NCBI GenBank assembly: GCA_009741485.1
Contig: CM019227.1
Location: 18,270,096 to 18,334,095, forward strand
Direction of reading: 5' to 3'
Source of the DNA: Malurus cyaneus samueli
Taxonomy: Eukaryota > Chordata > Aves > Passeriformes > Maluridae
DNA: 64,000 bases
Below are positions 1 through 12,728 of this stretch, piece by piece. A program made the translations under genes and the position numbers. The number at the start of each line of letters is the position of its first letter. The first letter of the stretch is position 1. The notes beneath the pieces were generated by a model, which had not been told where the DNA came from, made no database searches, and saw nothing but the letters and a program-made list of their open reading frames with translations.

Positions 1-663
1 CCTGGTTAGATCCTGCATCTTGTCCTGCAGATTTGGCCTTCCATCCATTTTGGGGGGGGTAGCAGCTGCCCTAGAAAGGGCACAGCAGTTCTGAACATCA
101 CCTGGGCTGTCATAAAGCTCCTGACGAGCACTGAAGGGCCTGGTGTGATGTAGGTGAGCTGGAAGCTGGATCACAGCCCATGGGTGATGTTTGCAGGCAC
201 CACTGTCTGGGTTCTCAGAGGTCCTGAGAGCTTTTTGCATCCCAGGATCAGATTCCCCCACATGCATACATACATACCCCCTTTAGTAGCTGCAATACAC
301 CATATGCCCCTGTTATTTAAATAGAGTAAATTTAGAAATGGAAAAGCCTCCAGGAGCATCTGGAAGTTCAGCACCTGCGGAAAAACGGCAGCTGAAGGAG
401 CTGGATGTGAAGTGAGAGCGGAAGAAGAGCCCATCAAAGGCTCAGTGGAAAAAGAGGAGTGTCTGGAAGTCTTTCATCTTCCCATCGCAGTGCTCAGATG
501 CGACTCCAGCTGCTTTCTATTCTGGGATGCAGGGAAGTGTGTGCTCCCACACGTGGCTGCTGCAGCTCAGAAAGAGCAGCTCCGGATTGACCCAGAGTTT
601 TGGAAATCGTTCTGCTGTGCAGTAAGAGGGGTTTAGAAGATGCTGAGGGTGCATTGTCAGGAC

Positions 664-686
664 TTTCATTTCATTTCATTTCATTT
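664..686. repeat. (TTTCA)n microsatellite
   Basis: About four and a half uninterrupted copies of the pentamer TTTCA. It is short and in non-coding DNA. Confidence 0.85.
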
Positions 687-3600
687 CTGGATTTGTCGTA
701 GGGTTAGTGGCTGCTGTCAGGGCCCCATGGAAGGAAAATCCAAGCTCCCCAAAACACCACTGCAGGTACAGAGAAGTCTGTGTAGGTGTTAAACTGTATT
801 CTTTTTGGGTGCTGATGGTGTTTCTTAGGTTGCAGTGGGAAAATCTTTCCCATTTCTATCTGGAAATTCAGCAGATAATTTGTGGAAAAAGGGAATGTGA
901 CAGCCAGGCAGGTGTCTTCACTAGAGACCAAATGGACAGTGGAATTCCTTTGCTTCAGGAGGGGCTTCTGCCAGTTCTTTTCTGGCTAATCCAGACAACT
1001 GACATCCCAGTTTCTCTTTGTTTCAGGTCCCTTAAAAGTTTATTTCCTGTCGTTCGGGATTGGAAGAAGACAACAAGAGCTTCACTTATGAGCTCAAGGT
1101 GCAGATATGAACGTCCCACTTGTGCCACACTGGGTGTTCCCTAACCTGACGTCCCATCCAGACGCTTCTGCCCAAACCTTAAACCCCTTTTTGAGGCTGA
1201 AGGGCTGAGGCATGACCCCTCTGGAGCAGGGGACACCAAGAGGTGTCAGTGAGCAGCCCCAGGAGTGGGGAACAAGGAGGGGTGGCTGGCTGGCTCCCAG
1301 GGTGCTCACCAGCATCACAGGTGGGCAGGCAGGGATCTCTTGCAGCCTGGTTCTCCTGAGCTGCTGATGGTTTTCCCCTGGGAATGATGCATATCCCACT
1401 TGACTGCCAGGCCCTCCCCTCGCTCGGTGTGGTTCACCAGCTTTGACAGGGAGGGCCAACCCTGCTGCAGGCTTTCACCATTTGTCACAATAAATTGCTT
1501 CTTGCTCCTGCTGCATGGGGGAGATGCTGGTTCCTTTGCCCTGAGTCTGAGCAGCACCTGAGGCAGCTTCTCCCCCTCCTTGCTCTTCCTCCCCACAAGC
1601 CTGCAAGGAGAGCAGAGCTCGCTGCAGCTGGCAACAGGCTCCCCAAAGCTCGCCTGATGCAGCAACCAATTTGGTGTGCTCTTGCATTCAGCTGCTTGAC
1701 CTGACATAACCTGGGAAGGGGAACAGAGCTGGAGAAGGTGCGGATGCTCTGGGAGCACGAAAGGCTGGAGCCATCTGTGAGGCTGGGGGGATTTGCTGCT
1801 GTCCAGAGCCCCTGCTCACTGTGGTGGCCCCTCTCCAACCCAGCTCAGTACAGCCCAGGGAGGGCTGTGGTTCCAGGCCTTGGTGTGTCTTTTCAGCACC
1901 TGGCAGGGCGTGTGAGTGCATGTGGAAGCTGTGTATGGAGCCAAGGATGGTGGAGTGTGTGTGTCTGAGTGTGTGTGAGTGTTTTCAAACTGCAGCACCC
2001 AGTTCAACCGGGACCCTGCTCTGTGCCCCAAAGTCTGCTGGGATTGGGGTTCTTTGGGTGCAGTTCCTGTTGTAGGAAAGGGGACACTCAGATTTGCCCT
2101 CTGCCCCCTGACCTGCTGTCATCAAAGGAGGTGGTGACACGTCCAGCATGCACAGAGGTGGCAGGGTGTGCTGTGGGTGGCAGTGGCTCTGTGGGAGCCA
2201 CCATCCTCGCTGTGCCCTCACTGCCAGGTGCCATTTGCAGTGCAGCTGCAGTGCCTTCATTGCTGTGCCCTGACCAACCACACACTGCACTCCAGGGATG
2301 CTGGGAGGTGCCAGAGTTCCTCTCTCTTCCTCTGTCCCCTGGCAATCTTTCTTCCTCGCTACAGATCAGTGCAAAGCTTGTTGGCTGAGCTCTTAAGCAT
2401 GAGCTGCTTTCCCGAGGCACAGGACTGGCTCAGCTCTTCATTAAGAGCTGTTCATCATGCTGAGGAGCCCGACAGCCGCTGGCCATGGAGCACGGTGCCC
2501 TGCTGCCTTCCAGCTCCCTGGGATGGTCCTGCCGTGGTGCCCCGGTGGGGCTGGCAGCCACAGGAAGGGCACTGCCTGCTCTGGCGTGGGACAGTGCCAC
2601 TGCAGAGCTTGGCCTGAGAATTTCCTCATTTGTGGGAACAGCTCCCACAGCAGCTCTGCCAGGAGCTGGGGTGCTGGCCCAGTTAACACCTCACGAGAGG
2701 AGGAAGAGAAGGCTGGGGGCTCTGCTTCCCCCTGCCAGGCTGCAGCCCTGCTCTCCTTAGCCTCAGACCTCATGGAAATGTGAGTCTTTCTCTCTCCCTC
2801 CCTCTCCAATGGTACCAAGCTCTTATGACTGTTGGTTTTTGTCTTAATTGTACCTTGGAGCGATGCCTTGATTTATTTTATCAGGGAGAATTTAGGGAAG
2901 AAGGTAGTTTCTGAAGCAAATAGCAGCCTGCCCAATGCAGGGCTGGGAACTGGTGGGGCAGAAGGAGAGAGGGGCTTGGCAGTGTCCTCCCACCTCATTC
3001 CCTGTGACTGTGCCTGTGCCACAATGGCTCCCAACACCCCACAGCCCCTGAGGGGCCACGGGAGGGGTAGGGGCCACCTCCACACTCGTGGGGCAACCCC
3101 CAGCAGCACAGGCCTCAAAGGCAGCAAACAGCTTTGAGTTTCCTTCTCATTCTGGGAAGAAGGGATTTAATTTACTCTCTGAAGGTACAGGGTGGTGTTT
3201 TGGAGCTGAGCTGGCTGTGGGAGTGAGGTAGGGGTGTGGAGCTGCTACAGAGCATCATCACCTGCAGCTCCTCAAACCTGTCCCGTGCCCCACTCTCCAG
3301 ACATGGGAGGTCTGAAGAGTTCCCCTCTACTCCATTCCCTCCCATATTTCCTTCCATTTTGAGTTCTTCTGGCCATCCCTCCCATTTTTCCTACCCAAGA
3401 TTCTGTTGGGTTTTTAAATTAAAACCTGCCATCGTTTGAAATTAATTAGTGTAGCAGTAGTATTAAAGAGCATCATCTTCCCAGCTGTTCCACCCCAGCG
3501 TCTTGCCAGTCCTGGAGCTGGTGCACTGGCCATAAATCCTCTCCCTGCTGTTCTCAATACTCCCTCATTTCTATACATCTCATGCTGGCCAAACATCAGA

Positions 3601-4429
3601 GCAGGGCTGGAGATCTGTGCCCCAATCCTTGACTGATGTGAGCTGCTCACATGTTCAGTGCTTCCTTTTTTTAGGTGCTCTTGAATTTTGCTGGACAATT
3701 TTATTTTCTGTGGGGAACTTCCTGCTCAGACCACAGATGGAGTGTAATTATAAAAACCTTAAAGAGTAGCTGATCCAATTTTTACCAGGCTTTCTAAAGA
3801 ACAAAACTACATTTCTCCAAGTGTTTTCTTGTTCCAAGTGTGCAAGAAGCTGAAGCTACAAGTATACAGAGAAACTTGGGTCCAGCAGTCTTCTAGGATT
3901 CAGGCCTTTTATTGATAAAGAAGGGATAAAATTCTTGAATTCTTGTGTTGCATTTGCTGGAGGGCTACAGGCTTTTCCCCCCTGAAAAGGCAGCTTTTGT
4001 GGGAGCTGCAGACACGCTGAAGCACTCAGGGATGTTTTAGCAGAACCACAGGTCCTTTGTGCTTTCTACCCCCAAGTTACACAATTTCATGGCACTGTGA
4101 CAAACCCCTGTAAAACTGCTGCACCTCCTTTCTGTAGCTGCTCATAAGAGGTTTCAAATATCCATTATATGGTAGATTTTGGTTGAAGTTAGTGTTGTGT
4201 AGTCAAAGCAAGGCTTTTCAGTTCATCAGCTCCTCAAGCCAATTCAATCTATTAATGCCCATAGTATGGTGGGCCTGAGTTTAGGACACAAATTTCCTTC
4301 CCCTGCTATAATATTTGGATGCAAATGGAGCTCAGTATTTTTTGCTTTTAATTTCCCCAGGCACGCAAAGGACTGTGGAAATTAGGTACAGAAAAGGTAA
4401 ATAAAGTCATTGAGCAAGAGGAATGATGG

Positions 4430-4600
4430 CAGCAGTAGCGCTGTGCTAAATTGGTTTCTTTGAAGTAAAGTGTGATTGCAACTGCAGAAATTTCCCCTGC
4501 TTACATGCAGGGAGGCAAGATGAGGTTATTAATTATAACAACAGGCTGGAATTGATCTTAATGAGAAATAGTGCAGCTTGGGAGGAGCTGAGGCTGTGCT
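4430..4600. promoter_or_regulatory. AT-rich block with homeobox-type core, possible conserved element
   Basis: An AT-rich island in otherwise ordinary sequence. It contains TTAATTA at 4529-4535 followed by AACAAC, and further TAAT-type cores nearby. This composition is common in vertebrate conserved non-coding elements. Conservation cannot be tested from the window, so the call is a hypothesis. Confidence 0.2.
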
Positions 4601-5592
4601 GGTGGCTGTCTCCAGGGCTAGGGCTCCAGAGGGACCTTCCTGGGCCATTCTCTTTCCAGTCCTGCAGCTCCAAAGCCTGTCCCACAATGATCCCGTGCTG
4701 CTGAGTGCCTCCATCCCGGGTTTTGAAGAGGTCACATTGCTCTTGGCCATCTCCTCTGGGCTCTGCATCTCGATAACCTTGGACAGGTGCAGGAGGTGCT
4801 GCTTTAGGATGAGACACCTCATCAGAAGCTCGCGAATCCAAGCTTGCATAACTTCCGAGCAAAGCTAGAATTTGGACTTTCTGACCTCTTTGAAACAGTC
4901 AGCCTGCCTCCTCCTTTTGTATCCGCAGGGATTGTTATTGTTGCCCTGGCAGAGGTTGGGGAAACCTGCTCATTAGCCAAGGAGTCTTTCTGGATGATCC
5001 TGTCCCAGCATGCCTGTGCTCTGCCAGCCAAGCTGGTTTTCTTCTGAGAGCTCGTTTCTTACAACACTGCAGCAATTAAGGTATATTAAAGGCTAATCAT
5101 GCACAGCCTGTTTTTCTCACAAGACAAGCCTTCCAGATTCTGATTCTGCTTTGATGAAGAATGATGAAAGTCTCTTGTCTCCTGCCCATCAGTTGAGGGT
5201 AGTGCTCCCTGTGTGTCCCCAGGCTGGGAGGGAAGGTGAGTGTCACTTGGCATTCCTGCAGTGGCTCCTGTGCCTTCAGAGGGGCATATCCATCCCTTCA
5301 GAGACTCTACCCCTTCCCTCCCTTTTCCTGAGCAAAACCCAGGGATTTCAGCCATGAAGAGGACTCTGCAAGTGATGACAGTCTCAACTTCTCTTTTCCA
5401 TGAAAGCCAGACTTTGGTGCATGTCACAGGGGCTCTCAGGGTGCTGCTGTCCCAGCTGTGCCTCTGCCCTCCTCCTGTTTCCTACCATGCTCTGAACACA
5501 TTCCTTGGTGTCTCTTCATGGCTGGTGGAGGATAGAGGAGTATGTTCTGTGTCTCACTTGCATGCCTTTTGCTAGCATTTGTACTTACAGAG

Positions 5593-5632
5593 CATTGCCT
5601 TGGAACTTGCCAACATTGCCTTGGAACTGCCC
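5593..5632. repeat. Two-copy 21-bp tandem duplication
   Basis: The word ATTGCCTTGGAACT occurs twice, about 21 bp apart, just upstream of a CR1 tail. This is a small direct repeat with no other structure. Confidence 0.55.
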
Positions 5633-5674
5633 AGCGCTTTCAGGAACAGGTTGGAGTGTCTGTGTAGGGCCACA

Positions 5675-5732
5675 AATTGGACTGGGTGATCCTTATGGGT
5701 CCTTCCAGCTCAGACATTCTGCGATTCTGTGA
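5675..5732 (+). mobile_element. CR1 3'-end fragment
   Basis: The sequence reads GGACTGGGTGATCCTTATGG, then a 'tccttccagctcag' segment, and ends in the ATTCTGCGATTCTGTGA-type tail of avian CR1 elements. Only the extreme 3' end is present, as is usual for these 5'-truncated retroposons. Confidence 0.85.
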
Positions 5733-6999
5733 GCTCCTTTTTTGCCTGTCCCACAGCAAGATGTCCCCTCCCACCGTTCACATCTGACAGGCAATCCCTG
5801 GTTATGGAGAGGTGACAAGAGAGTAAACTGCAGGGAAAGCTGCAGTTTGAGAGCGTGTTCTGTGGCTTTGTTGGCTGCCAGAAAACTCCTCTGCTGAGTG
5901 CTCTGGGCCAGTGCTTTTTCTCTCAGACCTCTCATTAGCAGAGTTCAGCTTTCCCCTGAGAAATTCTCATTAAAACTCTCAGCTTCTTCTCTCCCTGGCT
6001 CTTGGAGCGCATCTGAGCTACCGAAGCTGTGTCCAGTGTGGGAAAAGAAGAAACTAAATAGAAACTGTGCAAGAACCCTCTGGAGGTTTGGTGCAATAGA
6101 ACTGAGAAATTCCCAGGAACTGGAGTTGTCATCAGCTTGGGAAACTCTCAGTGTCTGTCTGAGCCCCTTGGCACCTTCTGGGATGGTTGTGTGGTGTTGC
6201 TGGGGGGTGGGTCTTTAATGGACTCATTCACCATCAAGGGCTCACCCTTGTATGGTTTCCTGCTGCAGAATTAGACCTTTTGTCCCCCTCCCTTCTGCTT
6301 TGATGAGGGATTTTTGCCTGCCATCACTGCTTTATTAAACAGGACAAATCCGGTTGTCCTGTTTCAATTCACTGCAGGTTATTACAGTAGAATAATGCCA
6401 ATAGAAAATGCCATTTCTTGCATAATTGTGATTGTCCTGCCCCAGTGAATGGTCAGGAGCCCTGATACTAGACTGGGAAGAGGTAACCTCAACAAAGAAA
6501 GGGTGTCCTGGCCACAGAAGAGTTTGTCATGGAAGGGGATCAGGCTGATCTCTTTGATGTTTTTCCTTCCCCGACCTAAGCTGTGTTTCTGGGAACTTGT
6601 TGATAGTTTGTCCTGGATTGACACTTAAGAGTGAGAGCAGACATAAATATATGATAAAGCTCTGGAGCGCTCAAAAATTAATATTTCAGGATCAAGAAGT
6701 CTTTATTTCCTCAAGTGCTTCAACAAAAGGAGGAATTTGTTTAGTTGTAGTTGTTGTGGTTCCCTTCCAGAAACTGAAGAAACGAAGGGAGCTCAGAGCA
6801 AGGCCCCAGCTCTGGCCCTGGGTGAAGGAGGTGCTTGGTGTCAGATGCTGCATAAAGAAGGTGGTGACCTTTTTGGGGTTTGTTGTTTTTGGTGTTGGGG
6901 CCCTAAAATGGTCAGGGTGCTGGAGTGTGAGTCCTGCAAGGAAGGGCTGAGTGAGCTGGGCTCATTAAAGAATTCCACACAAAAAAAGATGTTGCCCTG

Positions 7000-7457
7000 C
7001 TGGAATGAGTCCAGAGGAGACCACTAAGTTGATTGCTTTGGGCAGGAGCCCCTGTGCTCTGGAGCCAGGCTGGGAGAGCTGGGGGTGTTCACCTGGAGAG
7101 GAGAAGGCTCCAGGGAGACCTCAGAGCCCCTTCCAGGGCCTAAAGGGGCTCCATGAGAGCTGGAGAGGGACTGGGGATAAGGACCTGGAATGACAGGACA
7201 AGGGGGAATGGCTTCCCGCTACCAGAGGGCAGGGATGGATGGGATATTGGGAAGGAATTGTTCCCTGGGAGGGTGGGCAGGCCCTGGCACAGGGTGCCCA
7301 GAGAAGCTGTGGCTGCCCCTGGATCTCTGGCAGTGTCCAAGGCCAGGCTGGATGGGGCTTGAGGCAGCCTGGGAAGTGGAAGGTTCCCTGCCCTGGAGGG
7401 TGTAGAAGAGATCTTAGCTTTCCCTTCCAACTCAAATCATTCCGTGATTCCATGATA
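7000..7457 (+). mobile_element. CR1 LINE fragment
   Basis: A 5'-truncated CR1 copy in + orientation. It shows the 'gtccagaggagaccac' and 'gagaaggctccagggagacc' segments, the very common GAGAAGCTGTGGCTGCCCCT / GTGTCCAAGGCCAGGCTGGA segment (about 7301-7350), and a tail ending CCGTGATTCCATGA. The open frames across it do not form an intact reverse transcriptase, so it is a dead copy. Confidence 0.93.
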
Positions 7458-7497
7458 AGTTCCAGCTGGAGAGAAAGCATTGGAGGACCTGTATCAA

Positions 7498-7712
7498 TAC
7501 CCACAGACACATTATCCAGAGGTCAGAGCCAGGCTCTTCACAGCACCACGTGGTGGGAGGGCAGGGAACAGCAAAAATGGGATGAAACAGGAGAGTATCA
7601 TATTGGATGTAAGAAGCCTTTCTGCTCAATCAGCTGAGGTCGCTGCCCAGACAGATTGTGTAGTGTCCATGCTTGGAGGTTTTTAAGACCAGCCTGTCTA
7701 AACCTGCTGCAA
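7498..7712 (+). mobile_element. Second, divergent CR1 fragment
   Basis: Immediately downstream of the previous copy. 'gtcagagccaggctcttcac', 'ggtgggagggcagggaacag' and 'gcttggaggtttttaagacc' match the 3' region of another CR1 subfamily in + orientation. It is more diverged than its neighbour and lacks a clear terminal tail. Confidence 0.6.
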
Positions 7713-7767
7713 TCTCTTAAAGAGATTCAGCTTGAAGCAGGAGTTTGGGCTGGAGACCCCCCTGAAA

Positions 7768-7822
7768 AAAAAGGGGTTTCCTCCTTTTCCTTTCCAAAAA
7801 CCTGAAAAAAAAAAAAAAGGGG
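7768..7822. repeat. Low-complexity A/pyrimidine tract
   Basis: Two runs of A (8 and 14 bases) flank a CCTTTTCC-rich pyrimidine stretch. It is simple sequence with no coding signal. Confidence 0.7.
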
Positions 7823-8111
7823 ATTACCTGGCCCACCCTCCCCACTTGCTCCTGTGGAAGTGGGGTGCTGCTTTGGCAGACATGTGGTTTTTGGGTGCAG
7901 CCCCTGGTGTTTTGGGGGTGTTTGTGCCATTGCAGTGGGACCACCTGGCACTCCCTGACTCGGTCCTTTTGATGTGGGATGGGGTTCCAGGAGAGCGTGC
8001 CTGAGTTAGGGCAGGTTCTCGGTGCTGTCTCTGCCCTTGTTCAGCTGATCTGGGAGAAAAGGGCAAAGACACACGTCCCTCCTGGTGTTTTATTTTTGTC
8101 TATGTCTCTCC

Positions 8112-8155
8112 AAAACAGAATATTCTGAGTTGGAAGGGTCTTGGAAGGATGGGGT
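8112..8155 (-). mobile_element. CR1 tail fragment, minus orientation
   Basis: 'cagaatattctgagttggaa' followed by GGGTCTTGGAAGG is the reverse complement of a CR1 3' end. It is a very short relic. Confidence 0.55.
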
Positions 8156-8679
8156 GAAGGTCACTGTTGTTTTATTTCCTTGCTTCACTTTGTGGCAGGA
8201 TTTGGAAGTACTTATGCAACCTGCCCTGCTTGGATGATGGCAGCACGGAGCTGGAGACACTTTACAGCCTCAAGGGTTCAGAAGTGTGAATCAGACTATT
8301 TTTCTCCACTGATGCTCCTATAGGAACTCGTACCAAGTGGAAAGTCCCAGCTCCCAGTGTTTCTGTGTTGCTCTGCCAGTATATCTGCTGCAACCTTCCA
8401 GGTCTTCCAGCCTCCCAGTCCTTGCCTGGCTCTGCAAGAGTGAGTCAGCTCAGCCAAGAGCATCTCCTCGCCGAGCCTTCATGATCCCAGCCCACGTGTG
8501 CTCCTAACAGTGCACTGCCAGAGGGATGCCGAGTGCTTCCTGACCTCCTGCACCCCTTCCAGGTGGGCACAGGTGCCCTCTGCTCCTGCTGGCTCTGGAG
8601 ATGTGGTAGGTCCATGTGGGAGAAGGCTCAGCAGTCCTTTCTTAGGTCAGGGTCCACTGTGCTACTGAAAGAAAATGAA

Positions 8680-8960
8680 ATGGGCAATATTAAATAGAAG
8701 GCATGGGGTTGGGGGGAAGGGATTCACAGCTCAGAGACATTGAGGCAGTATTTATATAAGGTTTTTTGGTAATTTTTCTTTTCTTCCGCGAAGTACCAGT
8801 GCTTTTCTGCGTATTTGTCAGAGAGGATTTTGCTGGGATGCATTCTGTGTCAGAGAGCTCGGGATTTGTGTAGCTGGCAAGAACAATTGATTTTTATTTA
8901 TTTGTTTATTTACTGCGGGAAAGAAACGAGGCAGTAAGTTTTAAGGCTTTAGCTGCTCTG
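8680..8960. promoter_or_regulatory. AT-rich motif-dense block, enhancer candidate
   Basis: An AT-rich island that retains a few CpGs. It contains AACAAT (SOX-like) at 8882-8887 and TGTTTATTTAC (forkhead-like) at 8903-8913, plus poly-T/A segments. No repeat family is recognised. It could be a conserved intronic enhancer of CAPN15 or of a neighbour. Motifs alone are weak evidence. Confidence 0.2.
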
Positions 8961-11674
8961 GAGGAGTTTTATTTAGAGAAATAGCCTGATTGTGTTGCTG
9001 TGTGTGATTGGCACAAGCTCCTCTAATCCTGTTGCCTCTGCAGCAGAGCTCTGGGATCTCTCGCTCTGGTGCCCAGGTCACATCACGACCTTCTCTGGCA
9101 CTCCAAGGTGCTTCTGCCCAGGGCTGGGTGCTGTCTCCTATCCTGGAGCCTGGCTGCACATCACACAGCTCTGGCATGCCACTAGCTCCCTGCCAGCAGC
9201 AAAGATGCAAACTGCAGATTTTTGGGCACTTTCTGGATTCCTACCCTGCCGTGTTCCTTCCTGGTTTGCCCTGCTCCAGGGAAATCTTGGGTCCCAGATG
9301 GTGCCCAAAGGTGGTGGCCCGCCCTGGCCAGTTCAGTGGCTGTGGAGGAGCCAGGGCTCTGCAGCAACTGGACACACAAAGCTCAGCAAACTCATCACTC
9401 AGCAGAGCCCGGGGCGGGAATATCACTGTCCTGAAGTGGTTTTGGAAGGTGACCAGCTGGAACCTTCTTAATCCCTGGAGCAGTGAGGTTCCCTGGGACC
9501 TGATCAGCGTGCTGAAAGCTGCCTGCTTGGTTGAGTACCTTCTATATTATTTTTTAAGCATGATAATTACACTGCTGTGATTGCCAAGGTGGGGGCACTC
9601 CTGCCAATGTGGTGGTGCCTCCTGCCAGCTGATGTCTCCTGCTTTGGTTGGGGAGAGCTGCTGTGGTGGGAAGCGCAGCCACACGCATCCAGCCCCATCC
9701 CTGCTGCTGGAGGTGTGGGGCTGGACCCTGTAACCCTTTCCTTGCCCCCCAAGTTGTCCTTTTTGTGTGCACCCCAGAAAAGCCTCCAGCAGCTCCCTGC
9801 TCCAGGCTGTGGAGCGCAGCACCTGCGTCATTGTGCTCCCCGTGAGGTGTCCCCCAGGAAAGCCCTCCTGTGGGTGGGTGGCTGCCAGGTCCCTGGTTTC
9901 GGAGGAGCTGCTCTTCTGCAGGAAGGTGGCAGGCAGTGTTTATGTCAGTTGTGTTTGCTGGGGCTGGAGCGTGGCTGTGTTAACACGCAGCAGATGGGCC
10001 TGGTGAATAGGTGCTGGAGATAACCCTATTTCCTCACGCAGCCTTGGTGCCTGCTGGGAAAGGAGCCAGGCTATTTGAGGAGAAGTACAGAGCTTGGACA
10101 GGCTGAGGATGGATTTCTCCTTCAGCTGGTTCAGTTTTGGGAGGAAATTGCTGCTGTGGGGCAGAGGCTGCTGCCACGACTCACCACATTCTGGTATGGG
10201 TTGGGCCGTGTAAAAGCAGGTTCCAGCCTGGTGCCCTCTGGGGTCTTTGGACCTTTAATTTAAACCTGGGTTCCAGGCAGGGTCTGGAACTGTCCATCAG
10301 TTGTGGGCAGGGATGTGGGGAAAACAGGGTGCAGGCTGGTGTCCTGCCCATCACCAGGGTGGGGGGATTGGTGGCTGGGAACCTGGAATTGTGGAGCACA
10401 GCTGAAGGTTCATGTCCCATGTTCTCTCTTGTTTCTGTGCATCTCCCATTCACTCTCAGGGAAAACTGTGTGGCTGTTGGGCACCATGATATGCAACAGC
10501 AGGCAGGGAAAGCCTACCAAAAGTTGGTCACACTGGTGGCAGGGAAGTGTCCTGCCAAAGCTGGTCACATTGGTGGCCTGGCCACTATGGGATCTTTGAG
10601 GGTAAAGCTACTGGCCCTTTTGGAAGGCTTTTGGTTTCCACAGGAAAGTCAAGTAGGTGGAAATCCCAGCAGCAGTAAATGTTAGGAGCCGATTCCTGTG
10701 AAGAAGAGGGGACCGGGAGGGGGACAGTGTGACCAGAGAATGTCCTTACTAGGGCTCAGAGGAGACCACTGCAGTGTCCTGGCTTCTACCTCCCTTCCTG
10801 CTGCCCAGAGCCTGATCTCCTGCCCAGCCAAGTGAAATGGTGCTGCCTTTCCCGAGCCTGCAGCTTGTTGGTGATACCACATCGCTGTCACCTTGTGTGG
10901 TACTTCAGTGGTTTAGATTATCCTGGGTTTTCTCTTCTCTCTGGGAAGGAACGGGGTGATCCTTTCCATGGTCCCAAGGTGGCATTGCTAGAAGCTCTGG
11001 GTAGGACTATGGATGTGTGAGGGATGTGCAGCAGGAAGATTGGTGGCTGCATGTCCCAATCTGCAATAAGCACTGCGGCATCCGCATTTTGGGGTGGATT
11101 TTTTGGAGCCAGTGCTCTCCTGCACAGTGTACTGCATGGAACACTGCAGGAGGATGGAGGTGGATGGCACAGGTTGCTGACAGCCTCCCCTTGCCTTTTG
11201 CTGACGCCCGTGGTTTGATGAACCTCACCCAGTAAGACGAATGGATGTGACAGGATTGCAGTGCCCTTCATGGCCCCATTTGCTGCCAGAGCTGGGCAGC
11301 AGCTCCTTCCCCTCCTCAACTTGAGGAATGATCTCCCTGTCAGATGTTGTGGACACGGTGCTGCCACAGGGGAGAGGGATGTACAGTGGCTCCCAGCTGG
11401 AGGACTTGAAGCATAAAAATCAATGTTTATTTTTCTCTTAGCTGGGAATAACTCCAGTAAATAAACACCTTGCACAGTTCAAACGATACAGGCACGGTAT
11501 ATGAACCAGAATGATTTTTCAAGCTTTCTCTTGCAGTAGAATGGATTTCTTGATTTCAGGCTTTATTTAGAGAAGTGTTTGACTTAAGAAGGAAGTTGAA
11601 GGTTATATCTGATCTCTGTGAGGTGGAGCTGATCTTCTACTGGCTGTGGAGCGTGGTGTGGAAATGTGGTTGGA

Positions 11675-11695
11675 CTGCTGCTGCTGCTGCTGCTG
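11675..11695. repeat. (CTG)7 trinucleotide repeat
   Basis: Seven perfect CTG units in non-coding DNA. Trinucleotide tracts of this length are often polymorphic. Confidence 0.9.
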
Positions 11696-12668
11696 GAGTG
11701 TTCCCAGGAGAGTTCCTCATGTAGCAGGCAAAGGAAGGATCACTTCCCCCCTCCCCAGGGGGTTCTGGCTGCGTCCTCTGCCCCTCCAGACCCCGCTGCT
11801 GCATTGCAGTCTGCTCAGTGCCTTGGGAAGCTGTGTGTGCAGGTGCTGCTGCTTGGCATTCTGGAGACCAGCCAGGAGGACCTGGTTCCTTCCACGGGCT
11901 GCACCAGCATCTCAGAGTTGTCTGTGCCTGCCCTTTAAGGGATTAAACACCCTCCTTCCCTTTGTGGTGGTTGAATTTGGTTGTTGAAGGGTTGCTGAAG
12001 GGGGAGCCAGTGATGAGCCCACTGAGATGCAGATCCCATGACTTAGGCTGCTCTCGGTCTGTGAAGGTCTAACTTTGCTGCTCCTGAGAAGAGCTGAGAC
12101 CAAGGGGTGGACTTCTTCTGCACAGTTGGCCCTGTCCACAATCTCAGGCAAGCAAGACAGCGTGGAAAGGCTTGGAAGGGGCTGGTGAGAGGCACAGCTG
12201 AGCTGGAGCTTGGGTTCAGGACTGGGTTTAAGATTTGGCCATGTTATCTGGGAGGAGTGTGTGGGGGGAGGGCTCTGGGCTCCTGGTGCACGTTTACCTG
12301 AGGGCGGGGTGGTTTGTCCTGGTGTGAAGGAGGAGGAAGCAGAAACCTCTGCTTCAAACCCACCTTTGCTCCAAGCTGCAGGAAGTGACCCCAAGCAGGG
12401 GACAAAGGGCACCATGCAGGGCTGGTGTTTGTTCTCAGTGTGAGTGCACACATGGCATCCTGAGAGCACTTGGGAGGGCTGCGCTGGGGGAAGGCTGCTC
12501 CCAGCAACCCAGGAATTGCTGTGGTCCGTGGAGCTGCTGCTGCTGCCCTTTCTGAAAATTGAACCTGCCTGGAAAACGTAATTGTGACTTCCTGCCCTGG
12601 AACGAGGTGTTCTGGCGTGTATTGGACCCGCTCTCCTATCAGGGTTTCAGACATTCCCAGGCTACGTT

Positions 12669-12728
12669 GGAGGTTGAAACCAAGGGCTGGTGCAGCCAGT
12701 GGGGCATTATGGCCTCTCTATTTTCCAG
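12669..12728 (+). other. Possible 5'-UTR exon ending (weak)
   Basis: A strong splice donor, CAG|GTAAGTGAG, has its junction after 12728, about 700 bp upstream of the acceptor of the first coding exon. It could mark the end of a non-coding CAPN15 exon, but no matching acceptor or promoter upstream could be fixed, so the start given is arbitrary. Such donors also occur by chance. Confidence 0.12.

Noticed and set aside
6999..7712. Possible intact retrotransposon reverse transcriptase
   Set aside because: CR1 landmarks are clear, but only 3' ends remain and no continuous reverse-transcriptase frame exists here or at any other CR1 copy in the window.
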